Positions 13,201 through 25,153 of a DNA stretch of 64,000 bases are shown piece by piece. Position 1 is the stretch's first letter. The number at the start of each line of letters is the position of its first letter. The position numbers were made by a program, and so were the translations under genes. The DNA is taken from contig CALJVK010000004.1 in NCBI GenBank assembly GCA_937773465.1, forward strand, positions 1 to 64,000. Direction: 5' to 3'. This DNA is from an uncultured Flavobacteriaceae bacterium. GTDB taxonomy: Bacteria > Bacteroidota > Bacteroidia > Flavobacteriales > Flavobacteriaceae. The notes under the pieces were generated by a model. The model was not told the DNA's origin and searched no databases. It saw only the letters and a list, made by a program, of their open reading frames with translations.

Positions 13201-14158
13201 CACCAGCATTTAACGTTTCGTAAACCGTTCCTTCGTCATTTAAATAAATTTCAGTATTGTCTTTATCTGCCACTAGGATAACATTTTCAAAATCGTTGTT
13301 CCCAGCTGTTCTGACAAAAATATATTCGTGACCAACTTTTTCAACTGGCACTATTTGATCAACGCCTTGATCTCTTCCGTTACTGCTTTGCGCAAATGTT
13401 CCATTAGACGAACCGACTGTAACTGCAATTGGTTTTGTTAAATCTTCATTTCCTTCACCATCAACTGACTGAATTAATGCTCCAAATAATGCAAATCGAT
13501 TACTTTCAACATTTGAAGTACTAGGTTCTACAGAAAAAATATAACTTTCACCTTTCATTAAATCAACCTCAATAGGGGTGCCATTATAACCTCCAATGTT
13601 AAGTATATTAGAACTTCCGTTAGCATTTGGTAAAGTGGCCTTTAATATTGTGTTGTCTTCAGATGCCATTATGGAAACATAACTTAAAAAATCATTTTGT
13701 TGAACGGCATTAAATCTATCTCCCATTGGCATCATTGCAGTTCTAAAGTGAGTTCCTAACCCAGAGCTTCCTTTAGAGGTAAAAGCACCTCCCTGAAAAC
13801 CTGCATTATATCTTACTGAAACATAAATAGGACATGATGCTGTGATTATATAACCTCTATTATTAAGAACAGATGCTGATAAATTTGAATTTACAGTTAG
13901 TTGAGTATTATCTCCATTTCCTATGGGATATGTATAAGATTTTGTATTATTTATTGTTCCTGAAATTGTAGATCCACCTATAATTTGAATATCGTAATCA
14001 ACATCAGCTTCACTGGGAGTTGATAAATAAATATATTGATCTTGAACAGAGCCTGAATTACTTGTTATCGGCGGAACATAATGCACTTTACTTATCTGTG
14101 AAAAGAGAGAAGTTACATTGAACAACAAAAGCAATATAAGAAAGAAGTTTTTTTTCAA
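7206..14158 (-). CDS. Giant T9SS type-B C-type lectin surface protein, copy B
   Basis: An open frame of 2276 residues (to 7328) begins with a signal peptide (MKKNFFLILLLLFNVTSLFSQ). Domains in order: IgGFc-binding-like region (about 22-500; motifs ASEDNT, FFVPPLS), thrombospondin-3-like repeat (about 586-610; DSDNDGIIDNIDLDLDNDG), a second Asp-rich stretch (about 830), an Ig-like domain (about 900-975), a C-type lectin domain (about 1160-1290; WLGL, WYWLDG, GEPND, PLYEF), five CDD...DG-type repeats (1350-2040), an Ig-like module and the CHU_C/gliding-motility C-terminal domain (FTPNGDGINETW). The track frame stops early after KELIL. Restoring one base near 7336 continues DPLTNGWDGTYLG... to the expected end KGHFSLVRRN and a stop at 7206-7208, which is the canonical type-B signal end, so the gene is annotated to 7206. 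A TATATTTG -7-like box lies just upstream at 14182-14189 (minus). Expected to be a surface adhesin or glycan-binding protein. Confidence 0.88.
7325..8030. repeat. Near-identical repeat of 1-707 (C-terminal coding block, copy B)
   Basis: Partner of the block at the left edge. It differs by one base near 7336, where this copy lacks the base that keeps the sorting domain in frame. The copy at the left edge therefore serves as the template showing that the early stop of copy B is a one-base deletion. Confidence 0.9.
10772..11151. repeat. Near-identical internal block shared with 3944-4319 (copy B)
   Basis: About 380 bases encoding the linker module before the C-type lectin domain. Frame is intact here, so it can be used to locate the frame-breaking bases in copy A. 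Confidence 0.85.
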
Positions 14159-14308
14159 TAGAATTATTAAAATTTAAAAAACAAATATAAGAGTAATTAT
14201 AAACCTATAACTATCATTTGTTTACAACAATTATTAAGCCACTTTTCTTATGTTATTGATTTTGTTTTATATAAATTTATATTCCTTAAGCCTACAACAA
14301 TTACAAGA

Positions 14309-16588
14309 ATGAAAAACAAAAACAACAGGCGTGCTGCTTTAGTCTACCATGCTAAACCAAAACCTGGTAAAATAGAAGTGAATCCTACTACTGAGTATAG
14401 TAGTCAGAGAGATTTAGCATTAGCTTATTCACCAGGCGTTGCATTTCCATGTTTAGAAATTGAAAAAGATCCATCAAGCGTGTATAAGTATACTGCTAAA
14501 GGAAATTTGGTTGCTGTAATTACTAATGGAACTGCTGTTTTAGGGCTTGGTGATATTGGGCCTGAAGCTTCAAAACCTGTAATGGAAGGAAAGGCGCTTT
14601 TATTTAAAATATTTGCTGGAATTGATGTTTTTGATATTGAAGTGGATGCTAGTGATCCAGAAAAATTCATAGAAACAGTTAAAAATATTGCACCAACTTT
14701 TGGAGGAATAAATCTTGAAGATATTAAGGCCCCAGAAGCTTTTGAAATTGAAAAGAGATTATCAGACGAACTTGATATTCCAGTCATGCATGATGACCAG
14801 CATGGAACCGCGATTATTTCTGCTGCAGCTTTATTAAACGCTTTAGAACTTGCAGAAAAAAAGATTGAAAAAGTAAAAGTGGTGGTTTGTGGTGCAGGTG
14901 CTGCAGCTATCTCGTGCACTAGAATGTATAAGGCTTTAGGTCTTAGAAAAGAGAATATTGTAATGACAGATAGTAAAGGGGTTATTTCAATAAAAAGAGA
15001 AAACTTATCGAAAGAAAAAGCTGAATTCGCAACTAAAAGAAATTTGTCAAATCTCAAGGAAGCGATGGTTGATGCGGATGTGTTTATTGGTCTTTCTAAA
15101 GCCGATATGGTAATACCAGAAATGTTATTGTCAATGGCAAAAAATCCTATAGTTTTTGCGATGGCCAATCCTGATCCAGAGATTGACTACCATTTAGCTA
15201 TGAAAACAAGAGATGATATTATAATGGCAACTGGAAGATCTGATCATCCTAACCAAGTTAATAATGTGCTTGGATTTCCTTTTATTTTTAGAGGAGCTTT
15301 AGATGTAAGAGCAACTAAAATTAATGATCAAATGAAGATGGCAGCAGTTATAGCTTTATCAGCTTTAGCTAAAGAAACCGTTCCTGAATTTGTAAATATT
15401 GCATACGATAAAACTAAATTAACTTTTGGTAAAGATTATATTATTCCAAAGCCTTTTGACCCAAGATTAATAACTAAAATTCCTCCAATGGTGGCTAAGG
15501 CTGCCATGGATTCTGGTGTTGCCAAGCAACCCATTGAAAATTGGGATCAATACGAAGAAGAGTTGCATGGCAGGTTATACGGAGATAAAAAAATTGTTAG
15601 GTTGCTTTTAAATAGAGCTAAAGCAAATCCTAAAAAAATTGTTTTTTCTGAAGCGGATCATTTAGATGTTTTAAAAGCAGCTCAAATAGTTAGTGAAGAA
15701 GGTATTGGATATCCAGTTTTACTTGGAGATAAGGATATTATTAACGAATTGAGAAATGAAATAGAATTTGATGATGATGTCCTAATAATTGACCCTAAAT
15801 CAGATACTGAGAAAAATAATAGAGAAAAGTATGGAACTAGTTTTTGGAATAAAAGAAAAAGAAAAGGAGTAACTCTATTGGATTCAATAGATAAAATGAA
15901 ACAGAGAAATTATTATGCAGGAATGATGCTTAGTAGTGGTGATGTTGATGCTTTGATCTCGGGTTATTCCAGAAGTTATCCAGCCACATTCAAGCCTGTT
16001 ATTGAAACAATTGGAAAGTCTAAAGGAATAAGTAAAGTTGCTACAACGAACCTTATGATTACAAATAAAGGTCCTTTGTTTTTTTCCGATACTTCAATAA
16101 ATATTGATCCATCTCCAAAAGATCTAGCTATAATTGCAAAAATGACTGCCGAAACTGTAAAAATGTTTGGGATTACACCAGCCATTGCTATGGTTTCTTA
16201 TTCTAATTTTGGATCGTCCCCTCATCCTATGGCATCTAAAGTAAATCAAGCAGTTAAATATTTGCATAGGTATTATCCTGATTTATGTGTAGACGGTGGG
16301 ATTCAAAGTGATTTTGCATTAAACAAGGAAATGCTTTCTAATAAATTTGAGTTTTCTAAATTATCAGGAAAAAATGTAAATACTCTTATTTTTCCAAACT
16401 TAGATTCTGCTAATACAAATTATAAATTAGTAAAAGAACTTGATAAGGCTTTATCAATTGGACCAATAATGATGGGAATGTCAAAAGCTGCCCATATCAT
16501 ACAACTTGGAGCTAGTGTAGATGAAATAGTTAATATGTCTGCTTTAGCTGTAGTTGATGCGCAAAAAAAAATAAAACTTAAGATATGA
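14309..16588 (+). CDS. maeB: NADP-dependent malic enzyme (MaeB type, with phosphotransacetylase-like domain)
   Basis: 759 residues, the usual length of MaeB-type malic enzymes. Catalyses oxidative decarboxylation of malate to pyruvate, making NADPH in the cytoplasm. The N-terminal malic half holds the conserved HDDQHGTAI segment (about residue 162) and a Rossmann nucleotide-binding motif VVCGAGAAA (about 192). The C-terminal third (from about 440) is the phosphate acetyltransferase-like domain, which in this family is usually regulatory rather than catalytic. Its stop overlaps the ruvA start (ATGA at 16585-16588), so the two are probably cotranscribed. The adjacency maeB-ruvA-sprA is typical of Flavobacteriia. 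Confidence 0.96.
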   Translation: MKNKNNRRAALVYHAKPKPGKIEVNPTTEYSSQRDLALAYSPGVAFPCLEIEKDPSSVYKYTAKGNLVAVITNGTAVLGLGDIGPEASKPVMEGKALLFKIFAGIDVFDIEVDASDPEKFIETVKNIAPTFGGINLEDIKAPEAFEIEKRLSDELDIPVMHDDQHGTAIISAAALLNALELAEKKIEKVKVVVCGAGAAAISCTRMYKALGLRKENIVMTDSKGVISIKRENLSKEKAEFATKRNLSNLKEAMVDADVFIGLSKADMVIPEMLLSMAKNPIVFAMANPDPEIDYHLAMKTRDDIIMATGRSDHPNQVNNVLGFPFIFRGALDVRATKINDQMKMAAVIALSALAKETVPEFVNIAYDKTKLTFGKDYIIPKPFDPRLITKIPPMVAKAAMDSGVAKQPIENWDQYEEELHGRLYGDKKIVRLLLNRAKANPKKIVFSEADHLDVLKAAQIVSEEGIGYPVLLGDKDIINELRNEIEFDDDVLIIDPKSDTEKNNREKYGTSFWNKRKRKGVTLLDSIDKMKQRNYYAGMMLSSGDVDALISGYSRSYPATFKPVIETIGKSKGISKVATTNLMITNKGPLFFSDTSINIDPSPKDLAIIAKMTAETVKMFGITPAIAMVSYSNFGSSPHPMASKVNQAVKYLHRYYPDLCVDGGIQSDFALNKEMLSNKFEFSKLSGKNVNTLIFPNLDSANTNYKLVKELDKALSIGPIMMGMSKAAHIIQLGASVDEIVNMSALAVVDAQKKIKLKI

Positions 16589-17166
16589 TAACTCAAATAA
16601 AAGGAAGGTTAGTAGAAAAATCTCCAACAGAGCTAGTAATTGATTGCAATGGATTGGGGTATTTAGTTAATATATCTCTAAACACATTTTCTTTACTTTC
16701 AGATTCTGAAAACATAGCACTATTTACGCATCTTCAAGTCAAAGAGGACTCTCATACTTTGTTTGGTTTTTATGAAAAAACAGAACGAAATCTTTTTAGA
16801 AAATTAATATCAGTTTCAGGAATTGGGGCAAGCACTGCTAGAACAATGTTGTCGTCATTAAATCCAGAAGAAATTCAAAGAGCAATACTTTCTGAGGATG
16901 TTTCGACAATTCAATCTGTAAAAGGGATAGGTCTTAAAACAGCTCAAAGAGTTATAATTGAACTTAAAGACAAAGTAAGTTTAATCAATGAAGGCTCAGG
17001 TTTTAGTGTTGATTTTGCTAATTCTAAAAGAGAGGAATCTTTATCTGCTTTAGAAGTTTTGGGATATAGCAGAAAACAAACTACAAAGGTTGTAGATAAA
17101 TTAATAAGTGAAGTTTCTGAAATTTCCGTGGAAGAGATTATTAAAAATGCTTTGAATAAATTATAA
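16585..17166 (+). CDS. ruvA: Holliday junction branch migration protein RuvA
   Basis: 193 residues, normal for RuvA. RuvA binds four-way DNA junctions as a tetramer and loads the RuvB helicase. N-terminal OB-fold (MITQIKGRLVEKSPTELVID), central helix-hairpin-helix repeats (SVSGIGASTARTMLSSL and SVKGIGLKTAQRVIIEL), and a C-terminal RuvB-contacting three-helix domain (ALEVLGYSRKQ). Starts inside the maeB stop codon and ends 4 bases before the sprA start. No ruvB is present in the window. Confidence 0.97.
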   Translation: MITQIKGRLVEKSPTELVIDCNGLGYLVNISLNTFSLLSDSENIALFTHLQVKEDSHTLFGFYEKTERNLFRKLISVSGIGASTARTMLSSLNPEEIQRAILSEDVSTIQSVKGIGLKTAQRVIIELKDKVSLINEGSGFSVDFANSKREESLSALEVLGYSRKQTTKVVDKLISEVSEISVEEIIKNALNKL

Positions 17167-17170
17167 CGTA

Positions 17171-20100
17171 TTGATTAGACTTGTTTTAAATAAAAGGACT
17201 CTTTTTCTTTCTTTTGTTTTAATAGCGTTATTTAATAATAATGTTTTTGGACAAAAGGTTGTCCGTTTGGACACTATTGAAAACATAGTTTATCTAGGAA
17301 ATTTTAAATTAAAAACTCCATCATTATTTAAATCAAAATATACTTATGATCCAATTTCAAATAAATATATATACCAGACTAGAGTTGGTGAGATAGATGT
17401 TGGAATTCCACTTGTATTAACACCTGAACAATACAGAAAAAGAATTAGAGAAGAAAATATTAAAAATTATTTTACCGAAAAAATTGATTTACTAAAAGAT
17501 GAAGATGCGGAGGATGTTTCTAAACTTAAAAATTTACTTCCTGATTTATATGTAAATTCTAATTTTTTCCAATCCATTTTTGGCGGAGATAAGATTGAAT
17601 TAATTCCACAAGGGTCTATTTCAATGGATATAGGCGCTAGATACCAAAAAAGTGATAATCCTTCAATTCCATCCAGAAATCAAAGTAATATTGGCTTAGA
17701 TTTTAATCAAAACATAAGTCTTAGTATGAATGGAAAAATCGGAGAAAGACTAAGTATTAGTTCAAATTATGATACTCAGTCTACATTTGATTTTCAAAAT
17801 TTATTAAAGCTTGATTATACTCCAACTGAAGATGATATTATACAAAAAATTGAGTTAGGAAATGTGAGCATGCCTTTAAGTGGTTCATTGATTTCAGGAG
17901 CTCAAAGCTTATTTGGTTTTAAGACTCAGTTAAAGTTTGGCAACACTAATATTACTGCTGTTTTATCTGAACAAAGGTCAGAGTCTCAAACTGTTGTTTC
18001 GAAAGGAAGTGGAAGTTTTGAGGAGTTTTCTATATTACCTTTAGATTATGATGAGAATAGACACTTTTTTCTAGGTCAATATTTTAGAGATAAATATGAG
18101 AAAACTGTAAAAACATATCCTTATTTAAATACTCAAATAAAGATTTCTAGAATTGAAGTTTGGGTTACCAATCGATCAAGTCAAACACAAAACGTTAGGA
18201 ATGTTATTGGTTTTCAAGATTTAGGAGAGTCAAATCCTGAAAAAACACAATTAGATAAATATTATGCTAATTTTTTCTTAAAACCTGGAATAAACACTTA
18301 TCCCGACAATTCAGTAAATAAATTGGATCCAGATGAAATTGGAAATGGGCTTTTGAATTTATCCATAAGAGAAATATCAAAATCAAAAGAAGGTTTCGGA
18401 TCTATTTCTAATTTAGTAAATGAAGGCGTTGATTATTCGGTTTTAGAAAACGCACGTAAACTGGATATTAATGAATACAGTCTTCATGATAAGCTGGGTT
18501 ATATTTCTTTAAATCAGCCTCTAAACAATGATGAAATTTTAGCTGTTGCTTTTCAATATAGTGTTGGAGGACAAGTTTATCAAGTTGGGGAATTTGCCAA
18601 TGATGGAATTGATGCAACATCACTTTCTAATCAGTCCGGTCAACAACAAATTTCCAATAACAGTTTAATCCTGAAATTACTAAAAAGTAGTATTACTAAT
18701 GTGAATCAACCTATATGGGATTTGATGATGAAAAACATTTATTCTTTAGGTTCTCAAATTAATAAAGAGGATTTTAAACTTAATATTTATTATAGTAATC
18801 CTTCTCCATTAAATTATATTCAACCCGTTGACCAATCATCATGGCCAGAAAATATTAATGGAAAGACGTTGTTGTCTTTATTTAATTTGGATAATCTAAA
18901 CATGAATAATGATGTCCAAAAAGGCGGAGATGGATTCTTTGATTTTGTATCAAACGTTACCATTGACTCAAGAAAAGGATTGGTTATTTTCCCCTCCATA
19001 GAACCTTTCGGAAAGTACTTATTTGACAAACTAAAGTCTCCAAATAGTGGAGAGGATTATAATAATCTTTCTACATATAATTTAAACCAACAAAAATTCG
19101 TTTACAACGAGATATACGGTTCATCTAAAATTGAAGCAGAAAAGGAATCAGAAAAAAACAAGTTTGAAATTAAAGGATCATATAAAACAACAGGTGAAGT
19201 TGGAGGAATAGCTATTGGACAATTTAACGTGCCTAGAGGTTCTGTAAAAGTTACAGCCGGTGGAAGATTACTTCAAGAAGGATTAGATTACACGGTTAAT
19301 TATCAAGCGGGTAGAGTACAAATACTGGATGAATCTCTAAAAAACTCAAACGTTCCAATTGAAATATCAACTGAGAGTAATTCTTTTTATTCACAACAGA
19401 AAAAAAGGTTTTCAGGAATTAATGTGGAACATAAGTTTAATGAAAACTTTATTATTGGAGGAACATTGATGAATCTAAGCGAAAGATCAATTAGCCAAAA
19501 AGCTAATTACGGAGTTGAACCAGTAAATAATACAATGATTGGATTTAATGGAACGTATTCTTCAAAAGTTCCCTTATTAACAAGATTAGTAAATAAATTA
19601 CCAAATATTAATTCAGATGTTGAATCTAATGTTTCTTTTAAAACAGAGTTTGCTTATCTGCATTCTGGGACTCCAAAAAACTCTGGATTTGATAATGTAG
19701 CAACTGTTTATGTTGATGATTTTGAGGGTTCGGAAACAAATATTGATTTAAAAGACACATCTTCTTGGAAGCTATCTAGCACACCCTTTGGGGTGGATGG
19801 TTCACAATTTGGAACAGATGATTTAAGAACTGGTTTTAATCGTGCAAAACTTGCGTGGTATAATATTGATCCAATTTTTTACACTAGACAAAGACCTAGC
19901 GAAGTTGATGATAATGAGCTTTCTAAAAATGAAACAAGAAGAATTTTTATTGAAGAAATTTTTCCTCAGCAGGACATAATTGAGGGTCAATCCAGGATTC
20001 AAAACACTTTTGATCTTAGTTTTTTTCCAACTGAAAAGGGACCATATAATAATAATATAGCTCAAGATTTTCTTAATGATTCAAAAAGTAATTGGGGAGG

Positions 20101-23100
20101 AATTACTAGAGATTTGTCGTCAACTAATTTTGAAAAATCTAATGTAGAATTTATTCAATTTTGGCTTTTAGATACTTTTAGTGAAAATGAATCAAACTCT
20201 AATAGTTTAGGAAATTTAGTTTTAAACCTTGGGAACATTTCTGAAGATATTTTAAAAGATGGTAAAAAATTATATGAAAACGGATTGCCAACTAGTAATT
20301 CTCAGGAAATAGTTAATGAATCAAATTGGGGTAAAACACCTGCAACTCAATCTTTAATTTATTCATTTGATTCAGACGAAAACAATAGAGTTTTACAAGA
20401 TTTGGGTTATGATGGTTTAAATGATAATCAAGAACTTGAAAAATATAATAATGGATCTACAATAGATCCAGCTGGAGATAATTATCAATATTATATTGAT
20501 GCTAATGGAGGGATTTTAAACAGATATAAAAATTATAATGGAACTCAAGGTAATTCGCCTATTAATGTCAGTGACAGTGGCAGAGGATCTACTACAGTTC
20601 CGGACAATGAAGATGTAAATCAAGATAACACTATGAACACAATTGATAGTTATTTTGAGTACAGTGTGCCCATTACTAAGAACATGAAGGTTGGAAACCA
20701 TCCTTTTATTAGTGATATAAGAAATGACGTAAAAGTTGATCTTCCTAACGGAAATTCAACTACTACAAGATGGATTCAGTTTAAAATACCTGTCTCTAGT
20801 CAATTTTATAAAAGCAGTAAATACAGCTCGTTTTTTAAAGCAGTTAATGGGATAGACAACTTGAGATCTGTAAGATTTATGAGAATGTATTTAGAAGGGT
20901 TTTCAAAACCAGTAACCTTTAGATTTGGAACTCTAGATTTGGTTAGAAGTGAATGGAAAAGATATACGAAAAATTTAAATGAAAGCAATATTAGCTATCC
21001 TAACACATCAATTGAAATAGGATCGGTTAATATTTTAGAAAATGAAAACAGAACTCCCGTTAATTATATTTTACCCCCAGGAGTTGAAAGAGAAGAGATA
21101 AATTCAAACAGTACTATTATTAGACAAAATGAGCAATCACTTTCTATTAAAGTAAATGATCTTCAACCAAAAGATTCAAAAGGGGTTTACAAGATTATAG
21201 ATTTCGACATGAGGCAATATAAATCTTTAAAAATGTTTGTTCATGCAGAATCAATTGAAGGAAGTAATAAGCTTCCAGGTGAGGGAGCTGATGAAGAACT
21301 AGATAAAAGGTTAGTAGCTTTTTTAAGGATTGGATCTGATTTAAAAGATAATTATTATCAAATTGAAGTCCCTTTAAAACCAACATCTTATAATTCTGGT
21401 AGCTCAAACAGATTTAGTGCGGATCAAGTTTGGAATCCAGATTTCAATTCAATTGATTTTTCTTTAGAAAAATTAACCCAGATTAAAGCAAAAGCGATAA
21501 GTCAGAATAATCTTTCTGAGGTATTATATTTTAATGATGATTTAGAGCCAATTACTGAATTTTCTAATATTTCAGGTCTTCCAGGAGATAAAAAATACAA
21601 GTATGCTATTAAAGGGAATCCAACTATTGGGTCAATTAAAAATATTATGATAGGGTTAAAAAACCCTTCACAATCTAACGGAGATATTTTAAGTGGAGAG
21701 GTTTGGTTCAATGAACTTAGACTTTCTGAGATTGATGGTAAGGGAGGTTGGTCAGCATTAGCTTCAATGGATGCTAATTTAGCAGATTTTGCAAAAATCT
21801 CACTTTCCGGAAAAATGTCTACAATTGGATTTGGCTCAATAGACAAATCACCAAATCAAAGAAGTAGAGAAGAATTAAAACAATACGGATTAATAAGTAG
21901 TTTAAATTTAGGCAAGTTGTTGCCAAATAAATGGGAAATTCAAATTCCAGTTTCATATAGTATTTCTGAAGAATTTTCAACACCAGAATACGATCCTTTT
22001 TATCAAGATATTAAATTAGAGGATCGTATAAATTCAGCTACAAGAAATTCTCAAAAAGATTCAATAAAAAATCAAGCAATTAGCTATAGAAAAGTAAGTA
22101 GTATTAATTTGTTAGGTGTTAAAAAAAACAGATCTGCTGAGCAAAAAGAAAGAGTTTATGATATTGAAAATTTTGATTTTTCGTATAGCTATAATCAAGA
22201 ACTTCAGCACGATTATGAAATCGAAAATTTCACTAAAAAAACAGCAAGAGTAAGTTCATCATATAATTATACTTTTAATCCTTTTGTTATTTCTCCGTTT
22301 AAAAAAATTAAGTTTTTAGAAAACAATAAATATTTAGAGTGGATAAAGGAATTTAATTTTAACCCCTTGCTTTCAAGCTTTAGTCTTTGACTGCTAATAT
22401 TAATAGAACTTTTAATAGTCAAAGATTTAGAGATATTTATATTGAGGGTGCAGATGCTTCTAATCAAATAGCACTTCCTGAAATTCAACAAAGAAATTTT
22501 TTGTTTGATTGGAATCTTAGTTTAAGTCAAAATTTAAGTAATTCATTAAGATTGATTTTTCAGCTTCAAATAATAGTATTGTTAAAAATTATTTTGAAAC
22601 TGATATTAGTTGGGATAAGGTGGTTAATAAAGAGTTAGATATTTGGGATGGATTTTGGAATACAGGGGAAGCTAATTCTCATAATCAATCTTTTGGAGTG
22701 ACTTATGAGCTGCCTTTTAAATTATTTCCTTTTATAAATTTCATTTCAAGTCATATAATTATTCTGGAGATTTTAATTGGGAAAGAGGATCTGATGCAAT
22801 GGCATTAGTTGAAGATGAACTAGGAAATGTGTTAGGAAATGTTAATACTGTTCAAAACTCAAATAGTCAGTCACTGAACGTGTCATTTAATATGTCTAAA
22901 TTTTATAGAAATTTAAATCTAGAAAAGAAGAAAAAACCAAAAAATTCAAAGAAAAATTGACCAACTCAGTAATTGGCTTCATTACAGGCTTATCACGTTT
23001 TAAATTGAATTATACTGAAAATAACGGAAAAGTTTTACCTGGATATATTGAGACTTTAGGATTTTTAGGAACCTCTAAACCCTCAATGGGATTTGTTTTT

Positions 23101-24304
23101 GGAAGTCAATCGGATATTAGATTTGAGGCAGCAAAAAACGGATGGTTAACTAATTTTCCAAGTTTTAATGAACAGTTTACTCAAGTTCACAACACTAAAT
23201 TTGATGTTTCGGCTGAAATAAGTTGGATTGATGATTTGAAAATATCATTAAAGGCTAACAGAAAGTATTCAGAAAACTATTCTGAAAATTTTATAATAAT
23301 CTGATAATGAGTACAATGCTTTATCTCCTAATTCATTTGGAAATTTTGAAATTTCCACCATATTAATTAAAACTTCGTTTCAAAAAGTAACGAAAATATC
23401 TCCGAAACTTTTGAAAATTTTCAAAACAACAGATTAGTAATTGCCCAAAGATTAGCTGCTTTAAATGGAGATTTTCTGGAGATATTGATGAATTTGGATT
23501 TCCAATTGGTTACGGAAAAAATAATCAATCAGTACTTATTCCAGCTTTTATTGTCAGCCTATTCGGGAAAAGATCCAGAATAGTATTTCATTAAGTGCAA
23601 TTTCAGAAGAACTCCATTACCTAGTTGGTCACTTTCAATATAGTGGACTTATGAATATTGATTTTATTAAAGAACGGTTTAAAAGATTTAGTTTGGGACA
23701 TGCTTATAGATCAAGTTACACGTTAAATAATTTTAAATCTAATTTAGAATTCGATTCTGAAAACACTCAATTGACAGACGATTCAGGAAATTACATCAAC
23801 GAATTCTTATATACTAATGTGAATTTAGTTGAACAGTTTAATCCTCTTTTAAAGATTGATATGGAACTAAACAACTCTCTTCAAAGTAGTAATGGCATTA
23901 AAAAAAGACAGGGCCTTGTCTTTAAGCTTAGATAATAATTTACTGACAGAGTCCTCGGGAACAGATTACTCAATTGGTCTTGGATATAGAATTAAAGATT
24001 TGAAATTTACAAATAGGGTGGGTGGAAGAAGCAAAAGTTTCTAAAGGAGATTTGAATATTAAAGCAGATTTAAACTTTAGAGACAATATTACTATAATAA
24101 GAAACTTAAATATTCTTGATAATAAAGTTACAGCTGGTCAAACAATGTGGTCTTTAAAGACATCTGCAGATTATGCTTTAAGTAAAAGTTTTAATGCAGT
24201 CTTCTTCTACGATCACTTGTTTTCTAAGTTCGCTATATCAACAGCATTTCCCATGACTACAATACGATGCGGGGATGACTTTAAGGTACAGTTTTGGTGA
24301 ATAA
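17171..24304 (+). CDS. sprA: T9SS outer-membrane translocon / gliding protein SprA (3' part frameshifted)
   Basis: SprA (Sov in Porphyromonas) is the very large beta-barrel forming the T9SS outer-membrane translocon, needed for secretion and gliding. The first 1739 residues are open from a TTG start at 17171, giving a signal peptide that ends FNNNVFGQ. From 22387 on, the frame shifts at least ten times (about 22387, 22548, 22745, 22945 and onwards), yet each piece matches the expected C-terminal barrel, e.g. LTANINRTFNSQRFRD then TNSVIGFITGLSRFKLNY. A final corrected frame reads LRYSFGE with a stop at 24302-24304, giving about 2370 codons, normal for SprA. Start choice: no ATG lies between the ruvA stop and the signal peptide. 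Since SprA is normally essential for T9SS function, and neighbouring gcvH is hit the same way, local sequence error is likelier than gene loss. Confidence 0.92.
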
Positions 24305-24359
24305 TTTTTTATGAAAAAATAGATTTTAGAATTACATTTGCCTAAATAAATATTATAAA

Positions 24360-24739
24360 ATGGAAATTAAACCTGAATTAAAATACACTAAAGGATCACG
24401 AGTGGGTTTCAATAGATGGAGATAACGCTACTATCGGAATTACAGATTATGCTCAAGGTGAACTAGGTGATATTGTATATGTAGAGATTGAGGCTTTGGG
24501 AGAGCAATTAGACAAAGAAGAAATATTTGGATCTGTTGAAGCTGTTAAAACTGTTTCTGATTTATTTCTACCAGTATCAGGAGAAATCACAGAAATGAAT
24601 GAAGGTTTAGAAGATAATCCAGAACTTAATTAATGATGATCCCTATGGAAAAGGTTGGATAATTAAAATGGAAATCAAAGATCTAGGTGAATTAGATGAC
24701 TTATTAACTGCGGATGCTTATAAAGAACTTATAGGTGCG
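24360..24739 (+). CDS. gcvH: Glycine cleavage system H protein (frameshifted in this sequence)
   Basis: Lipoyl-carrier protein of the glycine cleavage system, about 126 residues. ATG at 24360; [11 protein letters not shown] is followed by an extra G near 24395. Removing it gives [20 protein letters not shown], the conserved GcvH N-terminus. The lipoylation site context [12 protein letters not shown] is present near 24540. A second extra base near 24632 separates NPEL from [10 protein letters not shown], and the frame then runs to AYKELIGA. The exact stop is unclear because another indel lies near 24740. Located between sprA and a VanZ-like gene, the usual flavobacterial order. Confidence 0.88.
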
Positions 24740-25106
24740 GTTAAAAAAGCACCTTCCTTTACAGCTCTTTTAATACTATAGCAATTATAATTGTCTCACT
24801 AATTCCAATCCCAAACTTACCTTTCCCGAATTTGAGCTTTTTCAGTCTGATAAATTATTTCATTTTATAGTTTATTTTATTATGTCTTTATGTGGCTGAA
24901 CATTACAATTTTTTAGAAAAAGATAAACTCTACTTGAAATGTTTAGGGACTAGTGTTTTTTAGTAGGCTTATTCTACTGAATTTTTACAAGGAACTTCCA
25001 TTTGGAAGATATTTTGAACTAGCGGACTTTATTGCAAACTCAGCTTGGAATGCTTATTGGGTTATGTCAATATAGTTTTATATTCTTTAAAAATAAACAT
25101 GCTTAG
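24735..25106 (+). CDS. VanZ-like membrane protein (frameshifted in this sequence)
   Basis: No single open frame covers this stretch. Joining frames with one-base corrections gives a small membrane protein: a possible GTG start (MRLKKHLP), a hydrophobic segment TALLILAIIIVSLIPIPN, then DKLFHFIVYFIMSLCWLN, and a C-terminal FELADFIANSAGMLIG followed by a stop at 25104-25106. These pieces fit the VanZ-like family, for which D-K-x-x-H-F and D-x-x-A-N-x-x-G motifs are characteristic. At least four indels are needed. Function in flavobacteria unknown; it sits between gcvH and tonB as in relatives. Confidence 0.7.
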
Positions 25107-25153
25107 TTTTTTTTAAAAAAAAAAATTACTTTAGCTATAATTAATTCAAATTT

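Noticed and set aside
14425..15168. 247-codon open frame antisense to maeB
   Set aside because: It lies fully inside a clear malic enzyme on the other strand. Its protein is low in information (Ser/Ile/Ala-rich) and matches no family; it is a shadow of codon bias.
21502..21846. 114-codon frame antisense to sprA
   Set aside because: Shadow of the sprA coding sequence; no start context or recognisable domain.
22387..24300. Series of small plus-strand genes after 22390
   Set aside because: Their products are consecutive pieces of the SprA C-terminal barrel in different frames, so they are parts of one broken gene.
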